Notes under the pieces: generated by a model | What the model saw: only the letters and a program-made list of their open reading frames with translations | What the model was told of the DNA's origin: nothing | Database searches by the model: none | Part shown: positions 33,605 through 44,592 of the stretch, piece after piece | Position numbering within the stretch: the stretch's first letter is position 1 | Layout of the letters: each line of letters starts with the position of its first letter | Assembly: GCA_001632435.1 (NCBI GenBank) | Contig: KV423922.1 | Location: 256,983 to 320,982, forward strand | Direction: 5' to 3' | Length of the DNA: 64,000 nt | DNA from: Calocera cornea HHB12733 | Taxonomy: Eukaryota; Basidiomycota; Dacrymycetes; Dacrymycetales; Dacrymycetaceae | Translations under genes and position numbers: made by a program

Positions 33605-34470
33605 TCAGATTGCTGCCGCTTGCTGGTCCACTGTGGAAGGTGGCCCGATAAGGGAAACGAAGGGTTCGGACACGATAAACTTGATGCTTCTGGCCGGAGG
33701 GCCGGAACGGCGTACCCGTTGTCCATCGTAGAAGTTTCCGGCTTCACCCAACATGGCCTGAACAGAGGGGATGAACACGCCGGCAGCGGCGAGCTTGTCG
33801 TACGCCTTCTGGCGAACCTCTACCGGGAGGGGGGCCGCGCCGGGAGTGTAGGGTTGCCCTGAACCACGCTTGAACACAGGCAACGCCTTCAGCATGGACC
33901 CCGTGCCGACTATAAGTTTCCTGGCGCTTTTGTCGGCATCCTGCAGCAGGGTGACACGCAACGCCGCTTCGCGAATGGTTACAGCGTCCAACGCCGCACT
34001 CTTGCTGTAGGCATGCTTGGCCAGCTCGACGTTGTGAGCACCGCTGATTTCGATGACACATGCGATATTCCACCAGAGCTCTTTCGTGGGGCCGGCGTTT
34101 GCGAGGACGTGCATGTACATCTTGAAGGATTCAGATAGCTCGCCTTCCAGGTACCAAGCGGCTGCGAAGAGAAGGCCGATCACGGCATTGTCTAGACCAG
34201 GAGGTAGCTTGCGCAGCATCCCTAGAGCGTTCTCAAACTGCTTGTCCAGTAGGTAGGCACGGGCAAGCAGGCACAATGTTGTCGCGAGGGCGGGTCCATC
34301 GTCTATGGAGGTATCAGCATAGGAAGATAAATAGAAAGGACGCAGCACTCACTATTCTGCTCTTGCATCACCGCGCAGTCGCGCAAGCAACCGATGCAAG
34401 CGTTTGCCTCGTGTGGGGCGCTGTTCGGGCATTGCGAGCGGTCGACAGGAGAAGTCGAAACGGACTCCAT
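33605..34470 (-). CDS. CxxC/TPR-like protein, family member 3
   Basis: The exons are 34353-34470 and 33605-34302, giving 271 aa. The first exon has the family box PHEANACIGCLRD and a phase-1 intron 11-12 residues later, matching the other two members. The second exon is helical and TPR-like: TTLCLLARAYLLDKQFENALGMLRKL, NAVIGLLFAAAWYLEGELSESFKMY, KELWWNIACVIEISGAHNVELAKHAYSKS. It ends with a basic and Pro-rich tail. I chose the ATG at 34470 because a TATA-like box lies about 60 nt upstream; a longer frame exists upstream but would include that box. No function is visible. Confidence 0.7.
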
Positions 34471-35223
34471 CTCTTTTCCAAGCGATTTGGGAGAGAAGAA
34501 GGACGCGTCGGCAAGAGGCGGGATGAGCTGTTTATATAGCCGCAATGAATAAAGTGGCAGGCCACGTTGTGCGGTCTTTAAGAGGTGTAGGGGACTCACT
34601 GGCCATTCGCCGCAGACCATGAAGGAAAGAGTGTTCATGCTGGAAGCATTGCATGGCGACGAATCGCTTGTAATGGGTGGTCCCAGCCGCCGCCCACATC
34701 GCTCGCTCCCAGATGCTTAAGGTTTGTGGCCAGTGGCTGTGTTCTGTTTGAGGCCAGAGCCGAGATCGGACACCTGCTAATCTGACAAAGCAAGAACTCT
34801 CCAAGTCGTAAAAAAAGGTGCTGCCGCGCCATTCCGAGAACAGAGTACAAGCATGTTAAGCCCCGCCTGGTTTATGGTCGGTTGCCAGCAGCGCAGAAAG
34901 GGTCTGCAGGAGATGACAATCAACAGCGTAAGTTTGCCAAGGGCTGGGTCCGGTCCCGTTGCGCTCGACATGTCTCATAAGCAGATCCGACTAGCAAGTC
35001 TTGAATACACGCTCTGTGCCCCGATTGAATGTCAGTATGTACTGTAACCTGGTGGTGAAGTGTTCGGCCAAACTCGAAGCGGAGTGAACAGGCAAGAAGC
35101 AAGCAGAAAGCACGGGGCGAGGCTGTGCCATTTTGTTCAGGAAGGACCCTGGAGTCCCGCGACCACCTCTCCTCCAGTAATATTTCTCACCTGAGTCCTT
35201 GTTCACGACGCACGATCCCAAAT
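34471..35223. other. Divergent spacer, CxxC/TPR-like gene 3 and SRP40
   Basis: Both neighbours start outward from this stretch. It carries a TATA-like box for the minus-strand gene. Small open frames on the minus strand (34532-34804) resemble nothing I know and are not called. Confidence 0.5.
34531..34540 (-). promoter_or_regulatory. TATA-like element of CxxC/TPR-like gene 3
   Basis: Read on the minus strand this is CTATATAAAC, about 60-70 nt upstream of the ATG at 34470. It supports that start over a longer upstream frame. Confidence 0.6.
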
Positions 35224-36244
35224 ATGGCTACTAACGACGAAGAGACATTATCCCGTATGTTCCACCCAGATAACTGTATGATAGATGGCTAACGAGGCTG
35301 TACAGTCACGTATACCCTGATCTACAACTTCCTCATCTCCAAGGGCCACGAAAAGGCCGCAAAGTCCCTCCGAAAGGCCGCAAAGCCAGTCGTAGATGTC
35401 AAGAAGGCCAGTGCGCTGAGCGAAGATTTAGTGGCGGTGGTGACAAAATGGAAGAGCGATAGCGCTGGAAAGAAGGAGGAGGAGGACAAGTGAGTCGGTC
35501 GGCTGGACCCGACTGTGTTTGACTGACCGGTCGGGTAGCGACGACAGCTCAGACTCGTCCGACTCCGAGTCCGACGCACCTGCCCCTGTCAAGCCTGCCC
35601 CCATCCAAGCAGCAACAATTCCCACGCAGCCCGAAGCATCCTCCAGCTCCTCATCAGAGGAGGACGAGCCCGCACCGCCCCCTCCCCCTCCCACCAAGCC
35701 GACAAAGAAGCGCAAGCGGCTGTCCGAGCCTGCGCCGAACGGGCACGCGGCGCCTTCCACCCCGAAGCCAGCAGCGAACGGCACCACTGCCCCTGCCGCT
35801 ACGCCCGCCGCAGACGCTGCGCTCCCCTCCGCACCCCCGGCGACCGAGCCGCCGGCCAAGCGAGCGCGCAAAGCAGCCGACCCCGGCGCGGCCGCCGAGG
35901 CATCAGCGGAGCCCGAGTCGAGCCCGCTCAAGCCCGTGCGCAAGCAGAACGTGCCCTTCTCGCGGATCAAGCCCGAGGACGTGTCCTTCGCGGACGAGCG
36001 GCTCAAGGACAACCGGTTCGAGGCGCGCGGGGCGGGCGGGACGGACTATGGCGCGCGCGCGAATCGCGATCTGATCGTCACGCGCGGGGCGGGGTTCAGG
36101 AAAGAGAAGAATAAGAAGAAGAGGGGGAGCTATGTGGGCGGGGAGATTACCGTGCGTTCTTCCTTTCCATACCGCTTTCGGATGACGTGTCTGACATGCT
36201 GTATTGTACAGCTTCAGAGCCACAGTATCAAGTTTGACGACTGA
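35224..36244 (+). CDS. SRP40: SRP40/Nopp140-like nucleolar phosphoprotein
   Basis: The exons are 35224-35254, 35306-35489, 35539-36151 and 36212-36244, giving 286 aa. An N-terminal LisH-like helix (LIYNFLISKGHEKAAKSL) precedes acidic serine tracts (DDSSDSSDSESD, SSSSSSEEDE) and Lys/Pro/Ala-rich linkers, the Nopp140 pattern. The C-terminal SRP40 domain is clear: PFSRIKPEDVSFADERLKDN, GGTDYGARANRDLIVTRG, GFRKEKNKKKRGSY, and SHSIKFDD at the end. Family members shuttle between nucleolus and cytoplasm and chaperone box C/D and H/ACA snoRNPs. Serine tracts are CK2 sites in relatives. The fourth exon encodes only the last 10 residues, and the SIKFDD end requires it. Confidence 0.92.
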
Positions 36245-36899
36245 GCGCCGACTTGCCGTGGTCTCGTATCACCGTGCTGGTCTTTTTTTCGGCTCTAGAC
36301 ACTGTACATACTCCACACCCGCGCGTAGTTCATACACTCATCCCCATCCTGTCTATCTTGCACGTCTTCCTAATGGGCACATTGGTTCTACTGCACATGC
36401 CCGTTGCCCGCTTGGCCTATCAGGCATGCCCCGGTTCGACGGCGCGGTTACACATCCACTGCGTCTACAGTATTGCGGCAGTTGTGGCCAGCCTCACGCA
36501 ATCCGATCAATACCCAGCGCACACGCTCCTCGCCCGTCGAGCGCAGGGACCGAAGCGGGAACAGACATGCAGAAAATTAGAGTACAGAGTGCTTCTCTTC
36601 ACCCCTCCTCTCGCGATAATATTCCCATAACGCTAACGCTAACCGTAACGCCCATGCTAACCTACCTACGTACTTGACATACCGTACCCAAACCAGACCA
36701 GACCAGACCAGACCAGACGGGGCACACCGCATGCCCGCCCAGCCCAAATGCCGAATGCTATACTGTCTCTCCTCTTTTTTGTTTTTCACAGAACATGCCG
36801 AATGTCGCGGGAAGAGCGAAGAGCGCCTCAACCAGCAGCTGCCTTCTGCCCCACCTTCCGCCATACGGCGGTCGGCGGAAAGCGGAGGGAGAGAAGCGG
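36245..36899. other. 3' intergenic stretch between SRP40 and NFS1
   Basis: The two genes converge here. Apart from a CCAGA pentanucleotide run at 36693-36718 I see no feature. Confidence 0.5.
36693..36718. repeat. CCAGA pentanucleotide run (about 5 units)
   Basis: Five adjacent CCAGA units in the 3' intergenic stretch, a simple microsatellite. Confidence 0.8.
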
Positions 36900-38791
36900 C
36901 TAGTGCTGCGTCCAGTCGATCGTGGAGATGTCGATCCCCTCCTGGACCATTTCCCAGAGCGGGCTACGGGACCAGTCCATCAGCCCGAGCCCCGAGTCCA
37001 ACCCAGAACGAAAAGTAAAGAAAAGAAAAGAAGGACGCACCTCATATCCCGCAGCTTATTGACGACACTGACGATCCTCCGCACGACAAAGTCGATCTCC
37101 TCCTCGGTCGTGAACCGGCCAATGCCGAAGCGCAGGCTCGAGTGGGCCATGTCCTCCGCGGCGCCCAGCGCGCGCAGCACGTAGCTCGGCTCGAGCGACG
37201 CCGAGGTGCAGGCGGAGCCGGAGGAGAGGGCGACATCCTTGAGCGCCATGAGGAGGGACTCGCCCTCGACGTAGGAGAAGGAGAGGTTGACGCAGCCTGG
37301 GTAGCCGGTCGCTGAGCCGTTTCGCACAATGTGCGACACTTGCGTGGTGATGCCGCTGATGAGGCGGTGGGAGAGGGCAGAGATGCGCTTGTGGTCCGCC
37401 TGAATTGGAAGTGTGTCAGCTGCTGGTAGGCGCTGAGAGGAGGCGAGGGAGGCGAGGGGGGGAAGGAGGCGGGCAGAGTCAGTACCCCTGCACGGTACGT
37501 CCTTGCGCGGCCGCTGGGCCGCAGCCCGTAGTGCGCCGCGCTCGTCGGCATTCGCCGCGTGCATCTTCATCCTCCTCCGCATGCCGCATCCTGCACAGTC
37601 GCAATCGCGACCTTGGCTGCCACCGCCACCGCCACCGCCATCGCAGCGCAAAGAAAGGGAAAGAAAGGCAAGAAGCACTCACGGCCATCTCGAGCTTAGC
37701 CAGCCTGCACGCCTCGCCCAGTCCGACAATGAGCGGCGCAGGCAGCGTCCCACTCCTCAAGCCCCTCTCCTGCCCTCCTCCAGACAGGATCGGCTCGAGC
37801 CTGACCCTCGGCCGCCTCCTCACGTACGCCGCGCCGACGCCCTTGGGCCCGTAGATCTTGTGCCCCGAGATGCTGACCAGGTCGAGCTGGGCCTCGTCGA
37901 CGTCGAGCGGGATCTTGCCCACGGCCTGGGCGCAGTCCGAGTGGAAGTAGACGCCTCGATGCTGCTTGACCAACGCGCCGATCTCCTTCAGCGGCTGGAT
38001 GACGCCCGTCTCGTTGTTCACCGCCATGATGGAGACGAGGGAGGTGGTCGGGCGGATCGCGGAGGCGAGGTCGGACAGCCGGATCAGCCCGTCCGTCTGC
38101 ACGGGCAGGTAGGTCACTTCGAACCCTTCTTCTTGCAGCTTGCGGCACGAGTCCAGCACACATTTGTGCTCCTGCACGCACGCATCAGCGCCCGTCCCGT
38201 CCCACTTTGCGCAACAGCAAAGAGCAGAGAGCAAAGAAGGGAGCTCACCGTCTGCGTCGTGATGATATGGTTCCTCTTCTCCTTATGGAACCTGGCGACG
38301 CCCTTGATAATCATGTTATTGCTCTCCGTCGCCCCGCTGGTGAAGACGATGTCCTTGTCCTCTGCGCCGATGAGGTCCGCGACCTCCTTCCGAGCGACTT
38401 CGACGGCCTTCTCCGCCTCCCAGCCGTAGGCGTGCGTGCGCGAGTGCGGGTTCCCGTACTGGTCCGTGTAGTACGGCAGCATGGCGTCGAGCACCCTGGG
38501 GTCCATGGGCGCGGTGGCCTGGACGTCGAGGTAGATGGGGCGGAGGGTGCTCTCCTCCCTGCGCGGCACCTCGAGCTTGAACCCGAGCATCTGGCTGCTG
38601 GGAGCGAAGTGGGCTGCCGCTTCGGCTGCCTGGCTCTGGCTGGGCGGGCCGCGGGGTGGGACGGGAGAGACGTCCTGGACGCTGGCGTGGGAGGCTGGGG
38701 TGGGCTGGACGAATGTGCGGACTGAGCCGAGGGCGCGGGAGGTGGAGGGGAGGGACCGCCGGAGGGGCGCGGCCAGCTGGCGGGTGAGCAT
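36900..38791 (-). CDS. NFS1: Mitochondrial cysteine desulfurase
   Basis: The exons are 38249-38791, 37683-38171, 37041-37399 and 36900-36963, giving 484 aa. NFS1 takes sulfur from cysteine for Fe-S cluster assembly on the Isu scaffold and also for tR-NA thiolation. The N-terminus ([22 protein letters not shown]) is a typical mitochondrial presequence. Catalytic marks are [25 protein letters not shown], the PLP lysine in [12 protein letters not shown] (about Lys286) and the sulfur-carrying Cys in [14 protein letters not shown] (about Cys408). The conserved tail [21 protein letters not shown] needs the 64-nt last exon. Intron 2 (37400-37682) is 283 nt, five times the local norm. The 5' UTR carries a G-rich repeat (38795-38841). 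Confidence 0.96.
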
Positions 38792-38794
38792 CGT

Positions 38795-38841
38795 TGGTGG
38801 GGGTGGTTGGGGTGGTTGGGGTGGTTGGGGTGGTGGGGGTG
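38795..38841. repeat. G-rich tandem repeat (GGTTGGGGTG x3-4)
   Basis: About four 10-bp GGTTGGGGTG units lie 3-50 bp upstream of the NFS1 start codon. On the mRNA strand this is C-rich; on the other strand its G-runs could form a quadruplex. Confidence 0.85.
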
Positions 38842-39417
38842 TGATGGAGTGATGGAGGGATGGAGTGAGAGTGGGGAAGAGAGGAGCGAGTGTCGGTAAC
38901 GGTGCTCAGGTAAGCAGCCGATCAAGTCTTCAACTCTCGAGCAGCGAGCGGGCGGTGGTGGTCGATCGTAACGTCCCAGCAGCAGCGTCAGCACCCAGCA
39001 CACCCGTGATGGCTAAGTTAGTAGTCACAGCAGAGCAGCGAGTCGAGTCGAGTCGAATCGGCGAGAGATCGAGCAGGTCGCAATTCAAAGGCCGCGGAGC
39101 TCCCTTGTTGCAGGCGAAGGAGCAGGACGGCAGCAACGCCGCTGGCACGTGAATAGATCCCGCGCCCCTCCAGCCCGTAACTCCGATTGATCCCGCTCCC
39201 CTATGACGCCTCGCCGGGCGCTGAGGTGGCTCGGCGGCGCGGCCGCTGCTAGGCGCTCACGGCCGGTGACTGATGTCGCTATGAATGCAACTCAACAGAA
39301 CCCATACACAGTCTAGCAACAGGAGTTCGCTTGATAACTTATCGTTACTGTAACTTATGATGCATACTTACTGCAGTACCTTGCTAAGCACATCAGCTCA
39401 CTCGGCCCATGAGTCAT

Positions 39418-39450
39418 CCAAGCACCAAGCGCCCAAGCACCAAGCACCCA
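39418..39450. repeat. CCAAGCA-type short tandem repeat
   Basis: Four CCAAGC-core units in 33 bp, downstream of the serine hydrolase gene. Simple sequence. Confidence 0.7.
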
Positions 39451-39501
39451 AGCGCACCAGCACCCGGGGCCACCGCGTCTAAACGCGAGGCAGAGAGGGA
39501 T

Positions 39502-41561
39502 CTACCCCGACATCCTCTCGAACCAGATCACGCGCTCGTCGTCCCCCGCCTGCTTCATCTGCGGCGTATACAGCGTGTTCTCCATCCACTGCATGCCCGT
39601 GACCTTGCCGTCCACGAGGCCGAAGCTGGCCTCCCACGCATTCTGCACCCGCACAAACGGGGCCTTGTCCGCCCCCCACCCCTCGGGGTAGAGCGCCTCG
39701 CCCGTGACGGCCCACCTCTCCGCCTCCTTGTGGCGGAAGCGGAGGTGGGAGCACCAGATCCTGTCGTACGCCGCGTACAGCTGCGGGGTGGTGTGCGCCT
39801 CCTCGGGGAAGGGCGCGGTGGGCGAGCTGTTCACAGCCGCGAACGCGGAGATCACCGCATCCCCCTTGTCGGAGGGGGACGAGCCGGGCCCGTGCAGTGT
39901 GAAAGAGCCGTATGCGGGGTGCTTGTACGTCCCGCAGTACGCGCTGAGCTCCAGGGCGCAGGGCGTGGCCTCCGCCGAACGCGGGGCGAGCTTCTCACGC
40001 GCGGCCTGCTCCTGCTTGGCAGTGAGCGAGAGGTAGCGCGCGCTCCAGTCGAGCTGGGGCAGGTCGAGCAGCTGTTCCACCAGCCGGTGCACGATCGTGC
40101 GCAGCGCGAGCTGCCGCGCGCCCGTGTTGCTCAGCAGGCAGAAGCCCATGTTGTCGTTCGGCAGGAAGAAGGTGTATGCCGAGATGCCCATCTGCGTCTT
40201 CGTCAGTGTCTTGCAAGTTACAGGGATAGAGCGCACGCACGGTACCACCCGTATGGCAGACCAACTACCACTCAATGTCAGCCCGAACAGCCTCGCAAAC
40301 AGAGCTCAGCACGCACCTCATGCCCCTGCAAACTGTACCTGAACCACCCGCCGCTGTACGTCATGGGCGACACCTCGGGGAACAGCGCGCCGTTCACCTC
40401 GGCTACGTACCGCCCCTGGGTAATGACCTTGAACAGCTGTTCGGAGACGAGTGGGGTGTGCCCCGAGGGGTCTACCCCGTGCGCTAGGAGCGTCTTGATC
40501 CATTTTGCCTGGCTTGTCGTCAGCATCTTCCATGGCCACAGCAATAACTGAAGCAGGGGTGCCCCGGCACTGAGGAGACAGGAGAGAGGGACGCACCATA
40601 TCCTTAACATTGCTCAAGATACCCCCCGCGCCAGCCATCATGTCCGCGCTGCGATTATCGGGTATAAAATGCGGCTCAGCGCGCTTCACATCCTTCCCCG
40701 GGCCGGCGAAGGTGAACCCCTGTGAAAAGTTCTGCGTCGCCTGCGCAGCCTCGACGTCGAACGTGCTGGCGGTCATGCCGAGGGGGTCGAAGATCCGTTG
40801 TTTGACGAACTGGGCGTAGGGGACGCCCGAGAGGTCCGCGACGAGCGTTTGGACGGCCATGTACATCTGCTCGCGCCGTTAGCTCTAGCAGCGGGGAGTG
40901 TACGCAAGGGGAACGCGGTGCGGGGGGACGCACCAGGTTGTTGTACTGCCATTCCTCCCTGAGCCCTCTGTTCGGCTTGAGGTACTTGAGCCGCTTGATG
41001 ATCTCCTCGGCCGTCTCCCCCGGCACATAGATCAGATCATGGTTCGCGAGTCCCGTCGCATGGGCGACGCAGTCCATCGGGGTCGCGCGCTCGCTGGCCA
41101 GGGGGTCGAACAGCGCCCACTTGTCCGGCATGAGCTTGCACATGGGCGTCTGCCAGTCGAACGTCTTCAGCCCTGAGGGGAGGGGCGGGAGCGTGCTGGA
41201 CGTCGGAGAGCGGCCCTGCGCGTAGTCTTGCATCAGCTGGGAGAGCGCGAAGCAGCAGAAGGCCTTGGAGCAGCTGGCGATGCCGAAGTAGGTCTGTTCC
41301 AAACCCGTCAGCACATGCCACCTTGCCCCGATGACCTACTGCAGGATGCGGGCAGAGCGGGGAAGAGGGAAACAGACGCACATCAAGATCCACCGGCCTG
41401 TCCTCGTCGTCCCTGTACCCAAACGCGCCGTACTCGACAGCACCAGAGGGGAGGACGGCGCACATCTGCAGGCCGACGATCTTCCACTCGTCCATGAGCC
41501 CCCGGATGAACGTCTCGTTCTCGGGGGTGAGGGCCTGCTTAGCTGCTGCAGGGGCGGACAT
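39502..41561 (-). CDS. Beta-lactamase-related (class C-like) serine hydrolase
   Basis: The exons are 41382-41561, 40934-41293, 40597-40866, 40317-40508, 40241-40264 (24 nt) and 39502-40191, giving 571 aa. All introns are phase 0. The penicillin-binding-protein fold triad is complete: SCSK (Ser67, Lys70), YNN (Tyr177) and HTG (His338), the last carried on the 24-nt exon. DPLGMTASTFD after the Tyr motif is also typical of this family. Fungal members are hydrolases, esterases or transesterases with diverse substrates, such as LovD-like acyltransferases. There is no signal peptide, so it is probably cytosolic. The substrate is not readable from sequence, and it is not evidence of antibiotic resistance. 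Confidence 0.88.
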
Positions 41562-42082
41562 GGCTGGGTTCTGGGCGGGGGTGGGGCTGGAGGGTCAGGG
41601 GTGGTCGACTGGGACTTAGCAGGAGAGCAGTGGGGAGGGGGAGAGGGCGGGAGAAGGGCGGGGGGACAGCATGCCCAGCAGGAAGTAGAGCGGGACGGCC
41701 TGCCATGTAAACCCCACGGCCGCTCGATCCGACGGGTGGGGTCAGGCGCAGGGACGCGCCGTCATGTTCCTGATAAGCGCGCTATCTTCCGCTCTTGGAG
41801 GAAATGGACATCGCCAGCGGGCCGCGTTGCACATTAGTGGATAGAGGATAAGTACTTGTCATGCTGGTACGAGGACTGACGTCCAGCGTGTAAGTTGGGG
41901 GGCAGACAGGGTTCGGAGGGTCAGACAGAAGCGCACAGTTGCTGCTCTGCTTCTTTTCAGGCCCGAACGCTGATGGCACGGCATCGTGTCGATGGCGCAG
42001 TAATAAATCCCCTGCCCAGCCAACCCAGTACATAATAATGATAGTGTCCCAAATCATCCAGAAAGCCTCTTCTACGACATGA
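41562..42082. other. Intergenic, between serine hydrolase and DRN1
   Basis: This holds the promoter of the minus-strand hydrolase and the 3' UTR of DRN1. I see no gene or clear repeat. Confidence 0.5.
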
Positions 42083-44377
42083 TCAAGCCAAGGTTGGATC
42101 GTACTCCGCAAACGCAGCTTTGAACGCCTCGGCCGCCTCGCGCTCCTCGTCCTCCCCCTCGGGGCACGTGCGCCAGTCGATCCGGTCTTCGAGGCCCAGC
42201 AGGCGGCCGAGGACCATCCTATGGCCAAACCAAGTCAGCGTCCGCACACACTGTACCAAAGAGATCGCGAGGTAGCATAGAGAGAGAGAGTCAGCGCACC
42301 GTGGGAATTGGAGGTTGAACGGCGGCCCCGGGCGGATATTGTGCACGAGCACCTTCCCACCCGGCAGCTCGATGCGCAAGTAGTTCCCCTCCCTCTCCCT
42401 GCCCGCATCACCGGGCATCTCCTCCTCCCAATCGACGCCCCCCTGCTCTCCCTCACGCCTGAACGCCTCCTCCACTTTCCCCTCCTCGACGAGCTTGAGG
42501 GGCACCGCACACACCTGCATGTGCGCGTGCCCGCCCCGCCCCGACAGCCGCGCGATCTCCCACGAGACGGCGGCGCAGCCGTGGGCCTTGAACAGCGCGC
42601 GCAGGCCGGACTTGTATGACTCTAGCTCGGCCGTGATGGGCAGGGAGATGTCGGGCGGGAGGGAGAGCAGCGTCGGGTGGTGCGTGATGGGGATCAGGAG
42701 CAGGTGCCCGCCCCCCGGGATGTGTGTTGGGGACTGGGAGGAGAGCGGGAGGAGCGAACCCTTGGGGAGGGTGAGGTAGGTCTCGCTCCCGATGGACGTG
42801 ATCAGGTATTTGGTGATGTTCGGGTTGGACAGGCAGAACCAGCATTCGTCCGCTGTGCACACATCATCAGACTCTTCCTCGCCGGGTGCACACGAAAGCG
42901 GACTCACGGGCAATCTCCTTCTTTCCTCCCCTCCCCCCGCCCCTATTCCGTCCCTTCGCCGCGACCTCACAGTCCTTAAAATAATGTTTCCCGCTCCCGC
43001 ACGCCCTGCACACGTACCCCTCACTCGGGAGCGCGCCGCCCGTATCGCCGAGCTCGGCGCGCTTGGGGCAGTTCTTGACAAAGTGGTCCGCGGTGGCGCC
43101 GCACCGCCGACAGGTGTACCCCTCAGGCGGCTTGTCGTTCTCCCGCGCTTCTGCACGCGATTTGTCGAGCTCGAGCTTGTCAGGGCACGATTGGACGTAG
43201 TGCTGCCTTTTGTCAGCTGCTGGGTTCAGCGAGAGAGGAGGGAGGGCGCGTACGTCAGACGAGTCACATATCCTACAGCGATACCCATCAGGCGGTTTCC
43301 CACTCAAATCCGTCCGCTCCTTGCGAGCCTTCTTCCCCTCCCCGCCCCAGCGGTAGTCCGCATTCCCAGCCTCGGCAGCAGCGATCGCCTCAAACTTGCG
43401 CTTGTTCGCGCTGGCTGCACCGTTCAAGTCTTTCAGCTGGGGGGGTTGGTCGTTATGTTCTTGGGAGGGTAAGGGAGCCTTGGCAGCGGTGGGGAGGTAG
43501 GGGTTGGGCACGGCGTTTGGCGGGTTAGGAGGCACTTGCAGTGGGTTGAGCGAGAAGGCGTAGTAGAACTAGCTCCTTGTCAGCACCTTTCCACAGGTGA
43601 CTCCGGATACACGCACCCTCTGCTTCTTTCCGCCCTCTCCCCTTACGCTCCCCACGCTCACACACCTAGTCCACTCCGTCGCCCCCTCCTCCTCCCAGCC
43701 AAACGGCTGCGCCTCGCTCCACACGCCCGACGCGCCCGAGAATGCATACCGTGGCCTCCGATGCTTCAGCAGCAGGTCCGCATCGTTCTCCGAGGAGGTA
43801 GCAGTGGGGAGGGAGGGAAAGACGAGGGACGGGTGCGCGTGCGTCAGCAGGATGTGCGTCGTTGCGTGCGGCTCGAGGTCGGCGATATTCAGCGGCGTCG
43901 TGGACGAGTCGTACGATACGTGCACGCCTTTCCCGGGAATGTCGATGCGGCCGATCCCCTCTGCTGTGTATCAGCCAGAAACACGAGTAGTAAAAGTCCT
44001 GGACCTACCTAGTAACGCGAGATTCTTGCAGATCTCCCCGCCCTCGCCGTCCACCCTCTCCCTAACCTCCCTCGGCACCTCGACATTCGGGCTACTCAGC
44101 ACGAACGTCGGCGCCGTCACCTCCAGCTTCCCCTCCAGCAGGTCACTCAGCCCCTCATTCTCGACGCTCACGCCGAAGCTCGGCGGGGAGAAGAAGTCGC
44201 CGATGCAGAAGACGGCGTCGAAGGGTCCGTGCTTGGCGTTGAAGGTGCGCAGCTTGGTCAGGTAGGAGGGGAGGGCGCCGTGCGCTGAGCCGAGGACCAA
44301 GCTGCCGCCGACAATCAGCCACATGCTCACCAGCGGTATAGAGCACCTTGTACTCACATTTTTGCGGCGTCCGCCAT
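42083..44377 (-). CDS. DRN1: Drn1/CWF19L1-like lariat-debranching factor with zinc knuckles
   Basis: The exons are 44358-44377 (20 nt), 44009-44301, 43617-43960, 43254-43568, 42908-43202, 42300-42852 and 42083-42218, giving 651 aa. The N-terminal part is a metallophosphatase-like fold resembling Dbr1 (ILVLGSAHGALPSYL; FDAVFCIGDFF). Three CCHC zinc knuckles follow: CRICDSSDHYVQSC, CRRCGATADHFVKNC and CRACGSGKHYFKDC. The CwfJ C-terminal domains 1 and 2 close the protein (DECWFCLSNPN, GGHLLLIPITHH, and AEYDPTLA at the end). Yeast Drn1 works with Dbr1 in intron-lariat turnover in the nucleus. The first exon encodes only six and two-thirds codons and is required for the MADAAKILVLGS start. The gene shares a 215-bp divergent promoter with the next gene. 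Confidence 0.92.
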
Positions 44378-44592
44378 GGTATCCAATGCAGACGATATGC
44401 AGCCACCGTCGATCCCAAGTCACCGTAATTTCAGAGAGTGCCCGCCAGCAGGTGGCGTCAGCAGACCGGAAGTCCCTGAGCACGTGACCTTCATTTGGTG
44501 CGCGTTGTCCCCACCCGCGTCGTCATCCCTCTCGGTAAGCGACCCTCCCGTTCCAGCGCCCGCCTTTTCTTGCCCCTCATTTCCCTTGTGAA
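44378..44592. promoter_or_regulatory. Divergent promoter of DRN1 and the disordered nuclear protein
   Basis: The start codons are 215 bp apart and face outward, so both promoters are here. No TATA box stands out. Head-to-head placement may couple an RNA-processing gene to the neighbour, which is inference only. Confidence 0.5.

Larger units (their letters stand above)
38792..39501. other. Intergenic, upstream of NFS1
   Basis: This holds the NFS1 promoter and the 3' end of the serine hydrolase gene. A G-rich tandem repeat (38795-38841) and a CCAAGCA-type repeat (39418-39450) are the only structured parts. Confidence 0.5.

Noticed and set aside
36693..36718. CCAGA run as a telomere-like repeat
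   Set aside because: It has only five units, is internal, and does not match the TTAGGG-type fungal telomere repeat.
39502..41561. Beta-lactamase-like gene as antibiotic resistance
   Set aside because: Fungal members of this fold act on esters and other substrates. The HTG motif and length fit a general serine hydrolase.
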